Below are positions 7,533 through 17,132 of a DNA stretch of 64,000 nt, piece after piece; position 1 is the first letter of the stretch, and every line of letters starts with the position of its first letter. The notes below the pieces were generated by a model. It had not been told where the DNA came from and ran no database searches. It was given only the letters and a program-made list of their open reading frames with translations. A program made the position numbers and the translations under genes. Source of the stretch: Histophilus somni (GTDB lineage Bacteria; Pseudomonadota; Gammaproteobacteria; Enterobacterales; Pasteurellaceae); assembly GCF_014202395.1 (NCBI RefSeq), contig NZ_JACHGQ010000005.1, forward strand, positions 77,950 through 141,949, in the 5' to 3' direction.

Positions 7533-9443
7533 ATGAAAAAAGAAAAAACATTAGATCTTATTTGTCTTGGACGAGTTGCCGTAGATTTATATGCTCAACA
7601 AATCGGTTCACGCTTAGAGGATGTGAGCTCTTTTGCTAAATATCTCGGCGGCTCATCAGGTAATGTTGCTTATGGAACAGCTGTACAAGGTGTAAAATCA
7701 TCTATGTTGGCTCGTGTAGGTGATGAACATATGGGACGTTTCTTACGTGAGGAATTGCAGCGTCTAGGTGTAGATACGAGCCATTTGATTACGGATAAAG
7801 AGCGGCTGACTGCTCTAGTGATTTTAGGAATAAAAGATCAAAATACTTTTCCATTAATTTTCTATCGTGATAATTGTGCAGACATGGCAATCACCGCTGA
7901 TGATTTTGATGAAGAATATATTGCTTCGGCGAAAGCACTTGCTATTACCGGAACGCATTTATCCCATCCAAAAACTCGCCATGCGGTTTTAACCGCACTT
8001 GAATACGCAGGTCGTAATGGAACAAAACGTTTACTGGATATTGACTATCGTCCTGTACTTTGGGGATTAACTTCATTGGGTGATGGTGAAACTCGTTTTA
8101 TTGACTCTGAAGCCGTTACACAATCTTTACAAGAAGTTTTACATCACTTTGATGTCTTAGTTGGTACAGAAGAGGAGTTTCATATTGCTGGTGGGTCAAC
8201 TGATACGCTAACTGCATTAAAAAATGTACGTAAAGTCAGTAACGCTACGTTAGTTTGCAAACGTGGGGCGTTAGGTTGTTCTGTCTTTGAGGGCGATATT
8301 CCGAATCATATTGACGGTGGTATTAATGTATATGGCGTACGTGTTGAAGTTTTGAATGTCTTAGGTGCAGGCGATGCCTTTATGTCAGGTTTATTACGTG
8401 GCTATATTAACGGTGAAAGTTGGGAGCAATGTTGTCGTTATGCAAATGCTTGCGGTGCGTTGGTCGTCTCTCGCCATGGTTGTGCCCCGGCAATGCCGAC
8501 TAAAGAAGAATTAGATAATTATCTCTCCCGTGCGGAATCGGTACCTCGACCGGACTTAGACGAACAATTAAACCATTTACACCGTGTTACAACACGCAAG
8601 CAACAATGGCATGATTTATGTATTTTTGCCTTTGATCATCGTAAACAATTGGTTGATATGGCTGAAAAGTGCGGTGCAGATTTGAAACGTATTCCAACAC
8701 TCAAAACGTTATTACTTAAAGCCGCAGAACAAACCGCTCAAAAAGAGGGGATTTATAATGGCAATGCCGGCGTTTTAGCTGATACCACATTTGGTCAAGA
8801 AGCACTCAATGAAATTACCGGTAAAAAATGGTGGATTGGTCGTCCAATAGAAATGCCATCTTCTCGTCCATTGCGTTTAGAGCATGGTGATTTAGGTAGT
8901 CAACTCATTAGTTGGCCCGCAGAACATGTCGTTAAATGTTTAGCATTCTATCATCCAGCAGACAAGGCAGAGTTAAAAGCAGATCAAGATGCAACATTAA
9001 AAGAAGTTTATCGTGCTTGTTGTCGTACAGGTCACGAATTATTACTGGAGATCATTTTGCCTGCGGATATGGAGCAAAAAGAAAGTTACTACACCGATAT
9101 GATTGCCCACTTCTATTCTCTCGGCATTAAACCGGATTGGTGGAAATTACCGGGAGTATCCGCAAAAACTTGGGCAGACATCAGTCAAGTCATTGAAAAA
9201 AATGACAAACATTGCCGTGGTATTTTAATCCTTGGCTTAGACGCACCTGAAGCAGTCTTTGAGAATGTGTTTAAAGCGTCGGCAAACGCACCTTTAGTAA
9301 AAGGGTTTGCTGTAGGCAGAACAATTTTTGGACAACCTTCGGCTGATTGGTTAGCTGGTAAAATTGATGATGAGAAACTCATCAAAGAAACCTCAGAGCG
9401 TTATAGAAGATTAATTAAATTATGGAAAAATCGTAAAAACTAA
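7533..9443 (+). CDS. iolC: IolC-type 5-dehydro-2-deoxygluconokinase fused to DUF2090 aldolase-like domain
   Basis: The 636-residue protein joins two domains. Residues 1 to about 325 form a PfkB-family sugar kinase with LGGSSGNVAYGTAV near the N-terminus and the catalytic loop LGAGDAFMSGLL near residue 275. Residues about 340-636 are a DUF2090 domain, found fused to IolC in many proteobacteria and related to the aldolase step. Together they would phosphorylate 5-dehydro-2-deoxygluconate and may cleave the product to malonate semialdehyde and DHAP (myo-inositol breakdown). SD AAGGAG precedes the ATG. No other iol gene is in the window. Confidence 0.92.
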   Translation: MKKEKTLDLICLGRVAVDLYAQQIGSRLEDVSSFAKYLGGSSGNVAYGTAVQGVKSSMLARVGDEHMGRFLREELQRLGVDTSHLITDKERLTALVILGIKDQNTFPLIFYRDNCADMAITADDFDEEYIASAKALAITGTHLSHPKTRHAVLTALEYAGRNGTKRLLDIDYRPVLWGLTSLGDGETRFIDSEAVTQSLQEVLHHFDVLVGTEEEFHIAGGSTDTLTALKNVRKVSNATLVCKRGALGCSVFEGDIPNHIDGGINVYGVRVEVLNVLGAGDAFMSGLLRGYINGESWEQCCRYANACGALVVSRHGCAPAMPTKEELDNYLSRAESVPRPDLDEQLNHLHRVTTRKQQWHDLCIFAFDHRKQLVDMAEKCGADLKRIPTLKTLLLKAAEQTAQKEGIYNGNAGVLADTTFGQEALNEITGKKWWIGRPIEMPSSRPLRLEHGDLGSQLISWPAEHVVKCLAFYHPADKAELKADQDATLKEVYRACCRTGHELLLEIILPADMEQKESYYTDMIAHFYSLGIKPDWWKLPGVSAKTWADISQVIEKNDKHCRGILILGLDAPEAVFENVFKASANAPLVKGFAVGRTIFGQPSADWLAGKIDDEKLIKETSERYRRLIKLWKNRKN

Positions 9444-9468
9444 TTATCTTCTCAAAAATACTAAATGT

Positions 9469-9500
9469 AATTAGCCCGATGCAGCTGTGTCGGGTTAATT
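9469..9500 (+). terminator. Terminator-like hairpin after iolC
   Basis: AATTAGCCCGA (9469-9479) pairs with TCGGGTTAATT (9490-9500) over 11 positions with one G-U pair and a 10-base loop. The hairpin lies 26 bp after iolC and before the next gene, so iolC looks monocistronic. Confidence 0.7.
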
Positions 9501-9544
9501 TCTGCTATAGTTGTAGCTCACTTTCGATAAAACAAAGGTCTCAC

Positions 9545-11425
9545 ATGGATAGCTCACTTATTCCCAATATCGAATTATTTATTGCACAGGTTCCCCCTTT
9601 TACACATTTACCTCATGATTTAATTCGTCTTACTGCACAGAATATTGAAGTTCGTTATATCCCCAAAGGGGAACTAATCACAAATGATGAAATCGATAGC
9701 CTCAATAATAATGAAAACTTGTATATTGTGCGTATGGGATCAGTGGAGCAAGTCAATAAATCAGGACAATTAAGAGCAAGATTGGAAAGTGGCGATTGTT
9801 TTGGTTTCAGTATTTTCAATCATCACGAGCAAGATAAATATCAGGCTTATGCGTTGGAAAATACGTTAATTTATCAAATCCCTTTTCAACGCTTAAATGA
9901 ACTTTTAAAAAAATTTCCTGAGTACGCTTCTTACTTTTCTTCTGATGCAGGAAAAAGACTAAACAGTTTGGCAAAAAATAACTTTTTAAAAAATCAAAAT
10001 GATATTTTCATGAAAAAAGTGATTGATATTGCTAATCCTAAAATTGCTCTTGTTGATACGAATACGACATTACAACAAGCTGCGATTAGAATGTGTGAAC
10101 AACGCCGTTCTTCTGCTTTAGTGATGCAACAAAACAAATTGATTGGCATTATTCATGATCGGGATATGACCAAAAAAGTTGTAGCACAAGGCTTAGATGT
10201 AAATACGTTAGTGACAGAAATCATGAACATTAATCCTCCTGTGATTAGGGGTGATGAATTAGTACTACAAGCTATTTCCATGATGATGCAACATAATATT
10301 CGTAGCTTGCCGGTGATTGTTGATGATAAAGTTCAAGGTATTTTAACCGCCACAGATCTTGTAAAACAAAACAGTATGCAATCTGTTTTTATCATTAACC
10401 GTATTTTTCAAGCAAATACGCTGCCTTTGCTTGTAGAAATAGCTAAACAGCAACGGGATTTATTCCGTGCTTTATTAGAGAGAGGTGTCGCTTATAATAA
10501 TATTATGCACGTGATGACGCTTATCGCTGATGCATTTGCCCGTAAGTTGCTCATGATGGCTGAACATGAATTAGGAACTCCGCCTTGTCGCTATGCTTGG
10601 GTTGTAGCAGGTTCACAGGCTCGTTATGAAATGCACCCTTTATCAGATCAGGATAATGCAATCATTTTAGAAAGAAAATTAACCGCACTTGAACAGGAAT
10701 ATTTTGTACAACTAACTAAATTTGTAAACAATGGATTGCATGAATGCGGCTATCCTTACTGCACGGGTAACTATATGGCAATAAATGCACGCTGGTGTGT
10801 TTCTCTACAGGAATGGAAAGAAAATTTCCGTAGTTGGATTATTGCATCTGAATTAGAAGGTTTGCTCAATGCCTCTGTATTTATGGATATGCGAGGTATT
10901 TACGGTGATCTTAATTTGGCAGATCAACTCCAGCAATATTTTGTCGATTTAGTCGCACACAATAAACGCTTTTTAGCGTTCTTAGTGGCAAACAGTATTC
11001 GAGTAAAACCCCCATTAAGTATTTTCCGAAATTTTGTTCTTATTAAAGAAGGTGAACATAAAAATAAACTTAACTTGAAAAAACGTGCTATCAGTTTATT
11101 AGTAGATCTTGCACGAATTTACGCACTTGCTGCCGGTTTAGCACAAACTATGTCAACTGAACAGCGTTTTAGACATTGTTACAAGCAAGGTATTCTGAAT
11201 AAAGAAACCCTTAATAATGCACTGGAGGTATATCAATTTGTCTGCAATATGCGTTTTAAATATCAATCAGACGCATTGCAACAACAGCAAGAACTAACTA
11301 ATCATATCGATCCCAGTGAGTTAAGTGCCCTTGAACGAAATCACCTTAAAGATGCTTTTCGCTTAATTGCCCAATTTCAAGAGGCGGCAGAGATACGTTT
11401 TTCACAACGAGGAATAATGAGATGA
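9545..11425 (+). CDS. DUF294 nucleotidyltransferase-like protein with cNMP-binding and CBS domains
   Basis: From the ATG at 9545 (MDSSLIPNIELF) the protein has 626 residues; the frame is open 22 codons upstream, but that part overlaps the iolC hairpin. Order of domains: cyclic-nucleotide-binding fold (about 10-140), a CBS pair (about 160-280), and a DUF294 putative nucleotidyltransferase with GSQARYEMHPLSDQDN near residue 355, followed by the DUF294 C-terminal domain. The family occurs next to an exonuclease-like gene in many bacteria, as here. It is probably a cytoplasmic nucleotide-sensing signalling protein; the exact substrate is unknown. Confidence 0.88.
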   Translation: MDSSLIPNIELFIAQVPPFTHLPHDLIRLTAQNIEVRYIPKGELITNDEIDSLNNNENLYIVRMGSVEQVNKSGQLRARLESGDCFGFSIFNHHEQDKYQAYALENTLIYQIPFQRLNELLKKFPEYASYFSSDAGKRLNSLAKNNFLKNQNDIFMKKVIDIANPKIALVDTNTTLQQAAIRMCEQRRSSALVMQQNKLIGIIHDRDMTKKVVAQGLDVNTLVTEIMNINPPVIRGDELVLQAISMMMQHNIRSLPVIVDDKVQGILTATDLVKQNSMQSVFIINRIFQANTLPLLVEIAKQQRDLFRALLERGVAYNNIMHVMTLIADAFARKLLMMAEHELGTPPCRYAWVVAGSQARYEMHPLSDQDNAIILERKLTALEQEYFVQLTKFVNNGLHECGYPYCTGNYMAINARWCVSLQEWKENFRSWIIASELEGLLNASVFMDMRGIYGDLNLADQLQQYFVDLVAHNKRFLAFLVANSIRVKPPLSIFRNFVLIKEGEHKNKLNLKKRAISLLVDLARIYALAAGLAQTMSTEQRFRHCYKQGILNKETLNNALEVYQFVCNMRFKYQSDALQQQQELTNHIDPSELSALERNHLKDAFRLIAQFQEAAEIRFSQRGIMR

Positions 11426-12132
11426 TAAAAAATTTCCTCAACAAATTTCATCCGTTGAATAAATTGGAAAAACAGCGAAAAATCTTTATTAATCAAGATA
11501 ATTTACCCGTGCAATGGAAAAGGTTATTTGAAAAGCCTTACCCCAAAAGTTCCACAGATTTGACCGCACTTTCCTACTTAGTAATTGATTTCGAAACCAC
11601 AGGGCTGAATTCAATGATGGATAATATTTTGAGTGTCGCTACCGTTCCCATTGACAATTTAACATTAGATATTTCAAAAGCATGGCATCAATTCGTCGCC
11701 GAGCAACAAGAAATTAAAGAAGATACTGTTATTATCAATCATATTTTGCCACAAATGCTAAATGGGGCAGAAACCCTAGATGATACAATGAATAAACTCT
11801 TTGAGCTGATGCAAGGACGTATTCTTATTGCTCACGGCTCCACTATAGAAAAGCGTTTTATCTTACATTATCTGAACGTTCGCTATAATTTATCGCAATT
11901 TCCTCTGTTTTGGTTAGATACCTTAAAAATTGAACGTTCGTTATGTCAGGACAACGAAAATAATTATCAACTTAGCCATATTCGTAATAAATATAATTTG
12001 CCCGAATATATCGGTCATAATGCACTTATTGATGCAATATCTGCCGGTGAGCTTTTTTTGGCACAATTAGAAAAGGTGTTTGGTAAGAGTTCAAAAGAAA
12101 TCGGCGAAATTTATCGCCGATCTATCGGTTAA
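11422..12132 (+). CDS. DEDDh 3'-5' exonuclease, DNA polymerase III epsilon-like
   Basis: The 236-residue protein has the exonuclease motifs of the DnaQ/epsilon family: D56 and E58 in VIDFETTG, IAHGSTIEKRF near residue 140, and a C-terminal HNALIDA with the DEDDh-type histidine and aspartate. It is not dnaQ itself, because a basic 50-residue N-terminal extension precedes the domain and there is no polymerase-binding tail. The start overlaps the DUF294 stop by four bases (ATGA), so the two are translationally coupled. A shared nucleic-acid or nucleotide function is inferred. Confidence 0.87.
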   Translation: MIKNFLNKFHPLNKLEKQRKIFINQDNLPVQWKRLFEKPYPKSSTDLTALSYLVIDFETTGLNSMMDNILSVATVPIDNLTLDISKAWHQFVAEQQEIKEDTVIINHILPQMLNGAETLDDTMNKLFELMQGRILIAHGSTIEKRFILHYLNVRYNLSQFPLFWLDTLKIERSLCQDNENNYQLSHIRNKYNLPEYIGHNALIDAISAGELFLAQLEKVFGKSSKEIGEIYRRSIG

Positions 12133-12161
12133 TATTTGAAATGAAGTGCTTTGAATAACCC

Positions 12162-13529
12162 TTACAAAATCATCTTCACTAACTTATCTGCTTTAATGCG
12201 GGCAAATTTTTTCAATATTTTTTGTACCGGCTTCGGATACTGAGTCAGATCACTTAACTCAGTATAATGTTTTAGAACAGTAGTATTTCGACGAATATAG
12301 GTCAACTCTTGTTGAATTTGTGCTTGTAACTGTTGTTTCGGATCATGGATAAATAAGCCATTTTCCGCATCTAAACGCCAAGCACGAGGATTTAAATTAT
12401 TTCCTGTCAACAACATATAACAATCATCAACCCAAATGCCTTTTAGATGGTAGCTGTTTTCACCATCTTTCCAAATCCGGACAACTAACTGCCCTTGTTC
12501 AATTTGCTTGGTAAATTTTTTACTAAAATGACGCAAATTTTTCTCATAAAGATATGGCAATGCTCCCGCCATTTTAAAAGGCTCTGATGGAGGAATATAA
12601 AAATCACTAGCAGTTTTATCACCTACAATAATTTCTACTTGCTTTCCTTTAGCCAGCAAACGGCGTACTTTTTGCTGTAATAAACGAGGAAAATTAAAAT
12701 AAGGCGTACAAATTGTTAACTTATCCTCAACAACTTGAAATAAATCTTCAATGGTTTGATTAAGTAAATTATGATTTGCACCTAACCCAAATAATGGACA
12801 AATCGTCAAACTGTCATTTAAGGTCACGGAAGATTCCACATAATACTGTCCCTCACCGGCAAGATATTTACGAAAATTACGAATATACTGACGAATTTCT
12901 TTGGTTTTAGGACGATCACCGGAATCAAGCGGATAAACCACATTAGGATCGAATAAATAATTCTTAACAAAGCTGACTAAGATATCAGCCAATCTCTCAT
13001 GTTCAATTTTATGATAACGATCATAACGATATTTTGTTTGTTGGTGTAGATACACATTATTAATGCTCGCACCGCTATATAAAACCGTATCATCAAACAC
13101 AAATCCCTTAATATGCAAGACACCGAATACTTCTCTAGTATTGATTGGCACACCAAAAAATATATTAGGATCGTCAGCCAACTGATATTTACTGCGTTCA
13201 TCACAATACCAATCCGCATTCGTGGCACTTTTCTCAGCACCAAGTAAATTACGTTGTGCACGATGCCAATCAACCAAAATTTTTACCTCTAATTCAGGAT
13301 TTGCCTGTTTAGCACGATAAATCTCATCTAGGATTTGCTGTCCCGCCTCGTCGTTTTGCCAGTAAAGTGCGGTGAAATAAATTCTTGATTTTGCTTGACG
13401 AATACACTGAATAATCTGTTGTTTAAAATCTGAAGAATGATAAATAAACTCAACTTGCTCTGCTTGCAAAGGAATACAAGGTAACCGCTCCAAATTTTGT
13501 TTCGCCCGTTTTGTTTTATTGATCAACAT
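12162..13529 (-). CDS. pssA: CDP-diacylglycerol-serine O-phosphatidyltransferase PssA
   Basis: PssA makes phosphatidylserine from CDP-diacylglycerol and L-serine, the first committed step to phosphatidylethanolamine. The 455-residue length and lack of membrane segments fit the gammaproteobacterial, peripheral-membrane enzyme of the phospholipase D superfamily. Two HKD motifs are visible: H139-I-K141 in HIKGFVFDD and H361-L-K363 in YHLKGIWVDD. It is divergent from the SpoU methylase gene. ATG at 13529. Confidence 0.95.
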   Translation of the reverse strand: MLINKTKRAKQNLERLPCIPLQAEQVEFIYHSSDFKQQIIQCIRQAKSRIYFTALYWQNDEAGQQILDEIYRAKQANPELEVKILVDWHRAQRNLLGAEKSATNADWYCDERSKYQLADDPNIFFGVPINTREVFGVLHIKGFVFDDTVLYSGASINNVYLHQQTKYRYDRYHKIEHERLADILVSFVKNYLFDPNVVYPLDSGDRPKTKEIRQYIRNFRKYLAGEGQYYVESSVTLNDSLTICPLFGLGANHNLLNQTIEDLFQVVEDKLTICTPYFNFPRLLQQKVRRLLAKGKQVEIIVGDKTASDFYIPPSEPFKMAGALPYLYEKNLRHFSKKFTKQIEQGQLVVRIWKDGENSYHLKGIWVDDCYMLLTGNNLNPRAWRLDAENGLFIHDPKQQLQAQIQQELTYIRRNTTVLKHYTELSDLTQYPKPVQKILKKFARIKADKLVKMIL

Positions 13530-13694
13530 AATTCACTTCTCTACGAGTTTGTGTTTGGCTGGCTAGTTTACAATATTTAGTCGGTAACTTGGTAGAAAAA
13601 AGGTATTTTTTCGTTATAATGTTCACAAAACTCTATAAAGTGCGGTGTTTTTTTGCTCACTTTATCTTTTTCTAACCTTAAATTAATATCCAAC

Positions 13695-14747
13695 ATGAAG
13701 ACAAAAAAACCAATTTTTCAACAAGCAAATAATGAAAAACGCTTTACTGAACGCTTTGTCAGCAACAAAAGATATGAAAAATCTACATCAAAATCACCGC
13801 ACGTTGACAATAACTCAAAGCGAGCTTTATCCAATCGGCACTCTCGCCCTCAAAATACACAAAATACGGCTTCCCACACTCATATTATCAATACCACTAT
13901 GGAAAAGCCAAACGGTACAGGACAAGTACAAGTTGTGCTAAAACGTTCAAGTTTAGTTGCAAAAACTGAAAAGAAAACTGGCCCTTTATCGCCACGTGCA
14001 CCGGAGAAGATCAAGAAAAATCGTGCAGAGGAAATGAAAGTATATGGTGAAAATGCTTGTTTATCCCTTTTTGCACAACGTCCGGAAAGTATTGTGCGTG
14101 TTTGGACTACGGTAGAAATGGCACATAAAGTGGGGGATTTGTTTAGCTATTTAGCCAGCAATAAAAAAGTCTATCATGTAGTAGATAATAGCGAGTTAGC
14201 CTTAGTCAGCGGCACTGAACATCATGGCGGTATTTGCATGTTGGTCAAAAAACGCCGTCCATTTACTTTGCACGGCTATTTAGATATTCCACAGCAAAAA
14301 AACTGCCTATTGGTTTTAAATGGTGTGCGTAATCCACATAATATTGGCGGAATTATCCGCACTTGTGTATGTTATGGTATAAGTGCGGTTGTTATTGACG
14401 ATGTTGAACTTCTTCATTCTGCAGTAGCAATGCGAGTGGCAGAAGGCGGTATGGAATATATTCACCCGCTGGAAATTGATCGCACTGAAACGGCATTGGT
14501 TAAATTGCGACAAGCAGGCTATCAAATCGTTCATCTAAGCTCAAATAAACACGCCAAAACCATTAAGCAATTACAACTCAATGATAAAGTTGCATTTGTA
14601 CTGAGTGAAGCTGATACTGAATCATTAGCGGATAAAGCAGATGAACTGATTAATTTGTCATTAGTTAATCCATTAAAACACGGCTTGAATGTTTCTGTTG
14701 CAACAGGCATATTGCTGGCAAAATGGACAGAAATAAAGTTATGTTAG
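13695..14747 (+). CDS. SpoU/TrmH-family RNA methyltransferase (YfiF-like)
   Basis: The ATG at 13695 (MKTKKPIFQQ) gives 350 residues; a TTG further up at 13653 lies beside an uptake signal and lacks a ribosome site. Residues 1 to about 120 are a basic, low-complexity tail. The rest has a small substrate-binding domain and a SPOUT knot with LVLNGVRNPHNIGGIIRTC, AVAMRVAEGGMEYI and NVSVATGILLA. It is probably a 2'-O-ribose methyltransferase for tRNA or rRNA, like E. coli YfiF, whose target is unproven. The gene sits beside pssA, as in relatives. Confidence 0.88.
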   Translation: MKTKKPIFQQANNEKRFTERFVSNKRYEKSTSKSPHVDNNSKRALSNRHSRPQNTQNTASHTHIINTTMEKPNGTGQVQVVLKRSSLVAKTEKKTGPLSPRAPEKIKKNRAEEMKVYGENACLSLFAQRPESIVRVWTTVEMAHKVGDLFSYLASNKKVYHVVDNSELALVSGTEHHGGICMLVKKRRPFTLHGYLDIPQQKNCLLVLNGVRNPHNIGGIIRTCVCYGISAVVIDDVELLHSAVAMRVAEGGMEYIHPLEIDRTETALVKLRQAGYQIVHLSSNKHAKTIKQLQLNDKVAFVLSEADTESLADKADELINLSLVNPLKHGLNVSVATGILLAKWTEIKLC

Positions 14748-14755
14748 GATAAAAA

Positions 14756-15757
14756 ATGCCCGATAAACGTAAACGCCCCACTTTGCAAGATATTGCCTCT
14801 CATCTTGGTATTACTAAAATGACGATAAGTCGTTATTTGCGTGATCCACGTCTTGTCGCACCGAAAACAGGTGTGCGTATTGCCGAAGCTATAGAACACT
14901 TCGGATATATTCCTAATCGTGCACCGGAAATTTTATCCAATGCGAAAAGCAAAGCGATTGGTGTACTTGTACCCTCTTTAACAAATCATGTTTTTGCCGA
15001 TGTAATTAAAGGTATTGAGAATATTACCGATCAAGCAGGTTATCAAACCATGTTAGCCCATTATGGTTATTGTCAAGAAAAAGAAGAAAAACGAATTGAA
15101 TCGCTTCTCTCTTATAACATTGATGGACTTATTTTGTCGGAAACAGAACATTCGGCAAGAACGCTAAAAATGTTAGATGTGGCAAATATTCCCGTTGTCG
15201 AAATTATGGATACCAGCGAATTCGGTTTACAACAAGTGGTGGGGTTTAACAATATAGCGGCAGCACAGTCTATGGTGGAAACAATGATTAAACGAGGCTA
15301 TAAAAATATTGTCTATTTCTCTGCTCGTATGGATAAACGTACCCGTTTAAAAATGCAGGGTTACGAACAAGCAATGAAAAAACATCAACTGACACCTCAC
15401 AGTCTCCTCACGGAAGAACCCTCATCATTTACTTTAGGTGCGGAACAATTAAAACTGGCATTAAAAAAACATCCCCAAATTGATGGCATTTTTTGTACCA
15501 ATGATGATTTAGCAATTGGTGCGTTATTTGAATGTCAACGTCAAGGAATTGACGTACCTAAAGAAATCGGTATTGCAGGCTTCCATGGGTTAAATGTTGG
15601 ATTATCTTTAACGACACAAATTGCCACAGTACGCACACCACGCTTAAATATCGGTGAAGTGGCGGCAAAAGAATTACTTAATCGTATAGAAGGTATTGTA
15701 CCTGAAAATTACATGATCAATCTCGGATATAATATTCATTTAGGTGAAAGTATTTAA
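14756..15757 (+). CDS. gntR: LacI-family regulator, GntR (gluconate repressor) type
   Basis: The 333-residue protein has the LacI-type N-terminal helix-turn-helix (PTLQDIASHLGITKMTISRY) and a periplasmic-binding-like sensor. The stretches GYIPNRAPEILSNA, IGVLVPSLTNHVFADV and YQTMLAHYGYCQEKEEKR closely follow E. coli GntR. This points to control of gluconate uptake and kinase genes, but none of these lie in the window, so the target is inferred. It starts 8 bp after the SpoU gene and is followed closely by an esterase gene. Confidence 0.82.
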   Translation: MPDKRKRPTLQDIASHLGITKMTISRYLRDPRLVAPKTGVRIAEAIEHFGYIPNRAPEILSNAKSKAIGVLVPSLTNHVFADVIKGIENITDQAGYQTMLAHYGYCQEKEEKRIESLLSYNIDGLILSETEHSARTLKMLDVANIPVVEIMDTSEFGLQQVVGFNNIAAAQSMVETMIKRGYKNIVYFSARMDKRTRLKMQGYEQAMKKHQLTPHSLLTEEPSSFTLGAEQLKLALKKHPQIDGIFCTNDDLAIGALFECQRQGIDVPKEIGIAGFHGLNVGLSLTTQIATVRTPRLNIGEVAAKELLNRIEGIVPENYMINLGYNIHLGESI

Positions 15758-15793
15758 AAAATCACTTTGTTTTACTTTTATAAGGTTTTTGCT

Positions 15794-16612
15794 GTGAAAA
15801 ATACTAATTATTATTTAAAAATGGAAGAACATTTTCTTTACGTCCCCTACTATAACCGCACTCGTCGTATTCGAGTGTTATTGCCAAAAGATTATTACAC
15901 AGATACGTGGGATAGTTATGCAGTACTCTATATGCATGACGGACAAAATATTTTTTATAGTAAAGAATCTTACTCAGGTTACTCTTGGAAAATTATTCCA
16001 ACCATTAAACACCATAAAGAATTTCCTAAAATTATTATTGTTGGCATAGATAATTCAGGTGTAGATCGTCTTGATGAATATGGACCTTGGCGTACTGACG
16101 TAGGCTCGTCACCGGAAATTAAAAAGTGCGGTGGGAAAGGTATGGAATACGGCAAATGGGTAGTTGAGATCGTTAAACCATTCATTGATCAACATTACCG
16201 CACTAAACCACAAAAAGAACATACTTTGCTTGCCGGCAGTTCCATGGGAGGAATTATCACTGCCTATATGGGGTCAGCATATCCACAAATTTTTGGACAT
16301 TTAGGTGTTTTTTCTCTCGCATCTTGGTTTAGTGAAAAAGATTTTCTGCATTTTATCCACCACAATCCAATTGATAAAAATAGTAAAGTCTTTATTCAAG
16401 TAGGCACTAAAGAAGGAGATGATGTTGATTCATTATTTATTTCAAATATGAACCAAGCCTATATTGATTGCACACTCCATTATTACCAAGCCTTATTACG
16501 CACAGGTCATCCATTAGATAACATTCGCTTACGAATGATGGCAAATGAAATTCACCATGAAAAACACTGGGCAGATCATTTTGTGGAATTTTTGCATTTT
16601 GCATTATTGTAA
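15794..16612 (+). CDS. Putative esterase (alpha/beta hydrolase, esterase D-like)
   Basis: A GTG at 15794 preceded by TAAGG at a suitable distance gives 272 residues; an ATG at 15821 is the alternative, and the upstream TTG has no ribosome site. The nucleophile elbow is GSSMGG near residue 155. MHDGQNIF near residue 43 and a late histidine (NEIHHEKHW) complete the expected Ser/His features of the PF00756 esterase group. There is no clear signal peptide, so it is probably cytoplasmic. The substrate is unknown. It is likely cotranscribed with the GntR-like gene. Confidence 0.8.
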   Translation: MKNTNYYLKMEEHFLYVPYYNRTRRIRVLLPKDYYTDTWDSYAVLYMHDGQNIFYSKESYSGYSWKIIPTIKHHKEFPKIIIVGIDNSGVDRLDEYGPWRTDVGSSPEIKKCGGKGMEYGKWVVEIVKPFIDQHYRTKPQKEHTLLAGSSMGGIITAYMGSAYPQIFGHLGVFSLASWFSEKDFLHFIHHNPIDKNSKVFIQVGTKEGDDVDSLFISNMNQAYIDCTLHYYQALLRTGHPLDNIRLRMMANEIHHEKHWADHFVEFLHFALL

Positions 16613-16697
16613 TATGTGCGCATTCATCATATTACTTAATGTTCTATTAATGGTTGGATTTTATGATTTAAGGTCAAAACGTGCCAATCTTTCTATA

Positions 16698-16735
16698 AAT
16701 AAACCCCTTGGAGTATCCAAGGGGTTGTTTATATA
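16698..16735. terminator. Bidirectional terminator between esterase gene and rplS
   Basis: AACCCCTTGGA (16702-16712) and TCCAAGGGGTT (16716-16726) form a perfect 11-bp stem with a GTA loop, flanked by AAATAA and GTTTAT. It serves both converging units. Confidence 0.88.
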
Positions 16736-16746
16736 AGTCTAATAAA

Positions 16747-17097
16747 CTAATTACCAAGACGCTCTTTAATACGAGCAGACTTACCTGAACGCTCACGTAA
16801 ATAGTAAAGTTTGGCTTTACGTACCGCACCTTTACGTTTAACAGTAATACTGTCGATAATTGGTGAATGTGTTTGGAATACACGCTCAACACCTACGCCG
16901 TTAGATATTTTACGTAAAGTGAAAGCACTATGTAACCCACGGTGACGAATTGCAATAACCACACCTTCGAATGCTTGTAAACGACGTTTACTTCCTTCCA
17001 CTACCCATACTTTAACTTCTAAAGTATCCCCTGGACGGAAGCTAGGTACGTTTTGTTTTAATTGTTCTTGTTCAATTTGTTTAATGATATTACTCAT
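16747..17097 (-). CDS. rplS: 50S ribosomal protein L19
   Basis: The 116-residue protein is L19, at the 30S-50S interface. Recognised by [20 protein letters not shown] near residue 22, [26 protein letters not shown] and the C-terminal [19 protein letters not shown]. It is the last gene of rpsP-rimM-trmD-rplS, 35 bp after trmD, and is followed by a strong terminator. Confidence 0.98.
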   Translation of the reverse strand: MSNIIKQIEQEQLKQNVPSFRPGDTLEVKVWVVEGSKRRLQAFEGVVIAIRHRGLHSAFTLRKISNGVGVERVFQTHSPIIDSITVKRKGAVRKAKLYYLRERSGKSARIKERLGN

Positions 17098-17132
17098 TGT
17101 AGTAATCCTTCTTAGATCCTAGATTTAACTGA

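Noticed and set aside
13653-13694. TTG start giving 14 more residues for the SpoU methylase
   Set aside because: There is no ribosome site, and the segment abuts an uptake signal. The ATG at 13695 is more likely.
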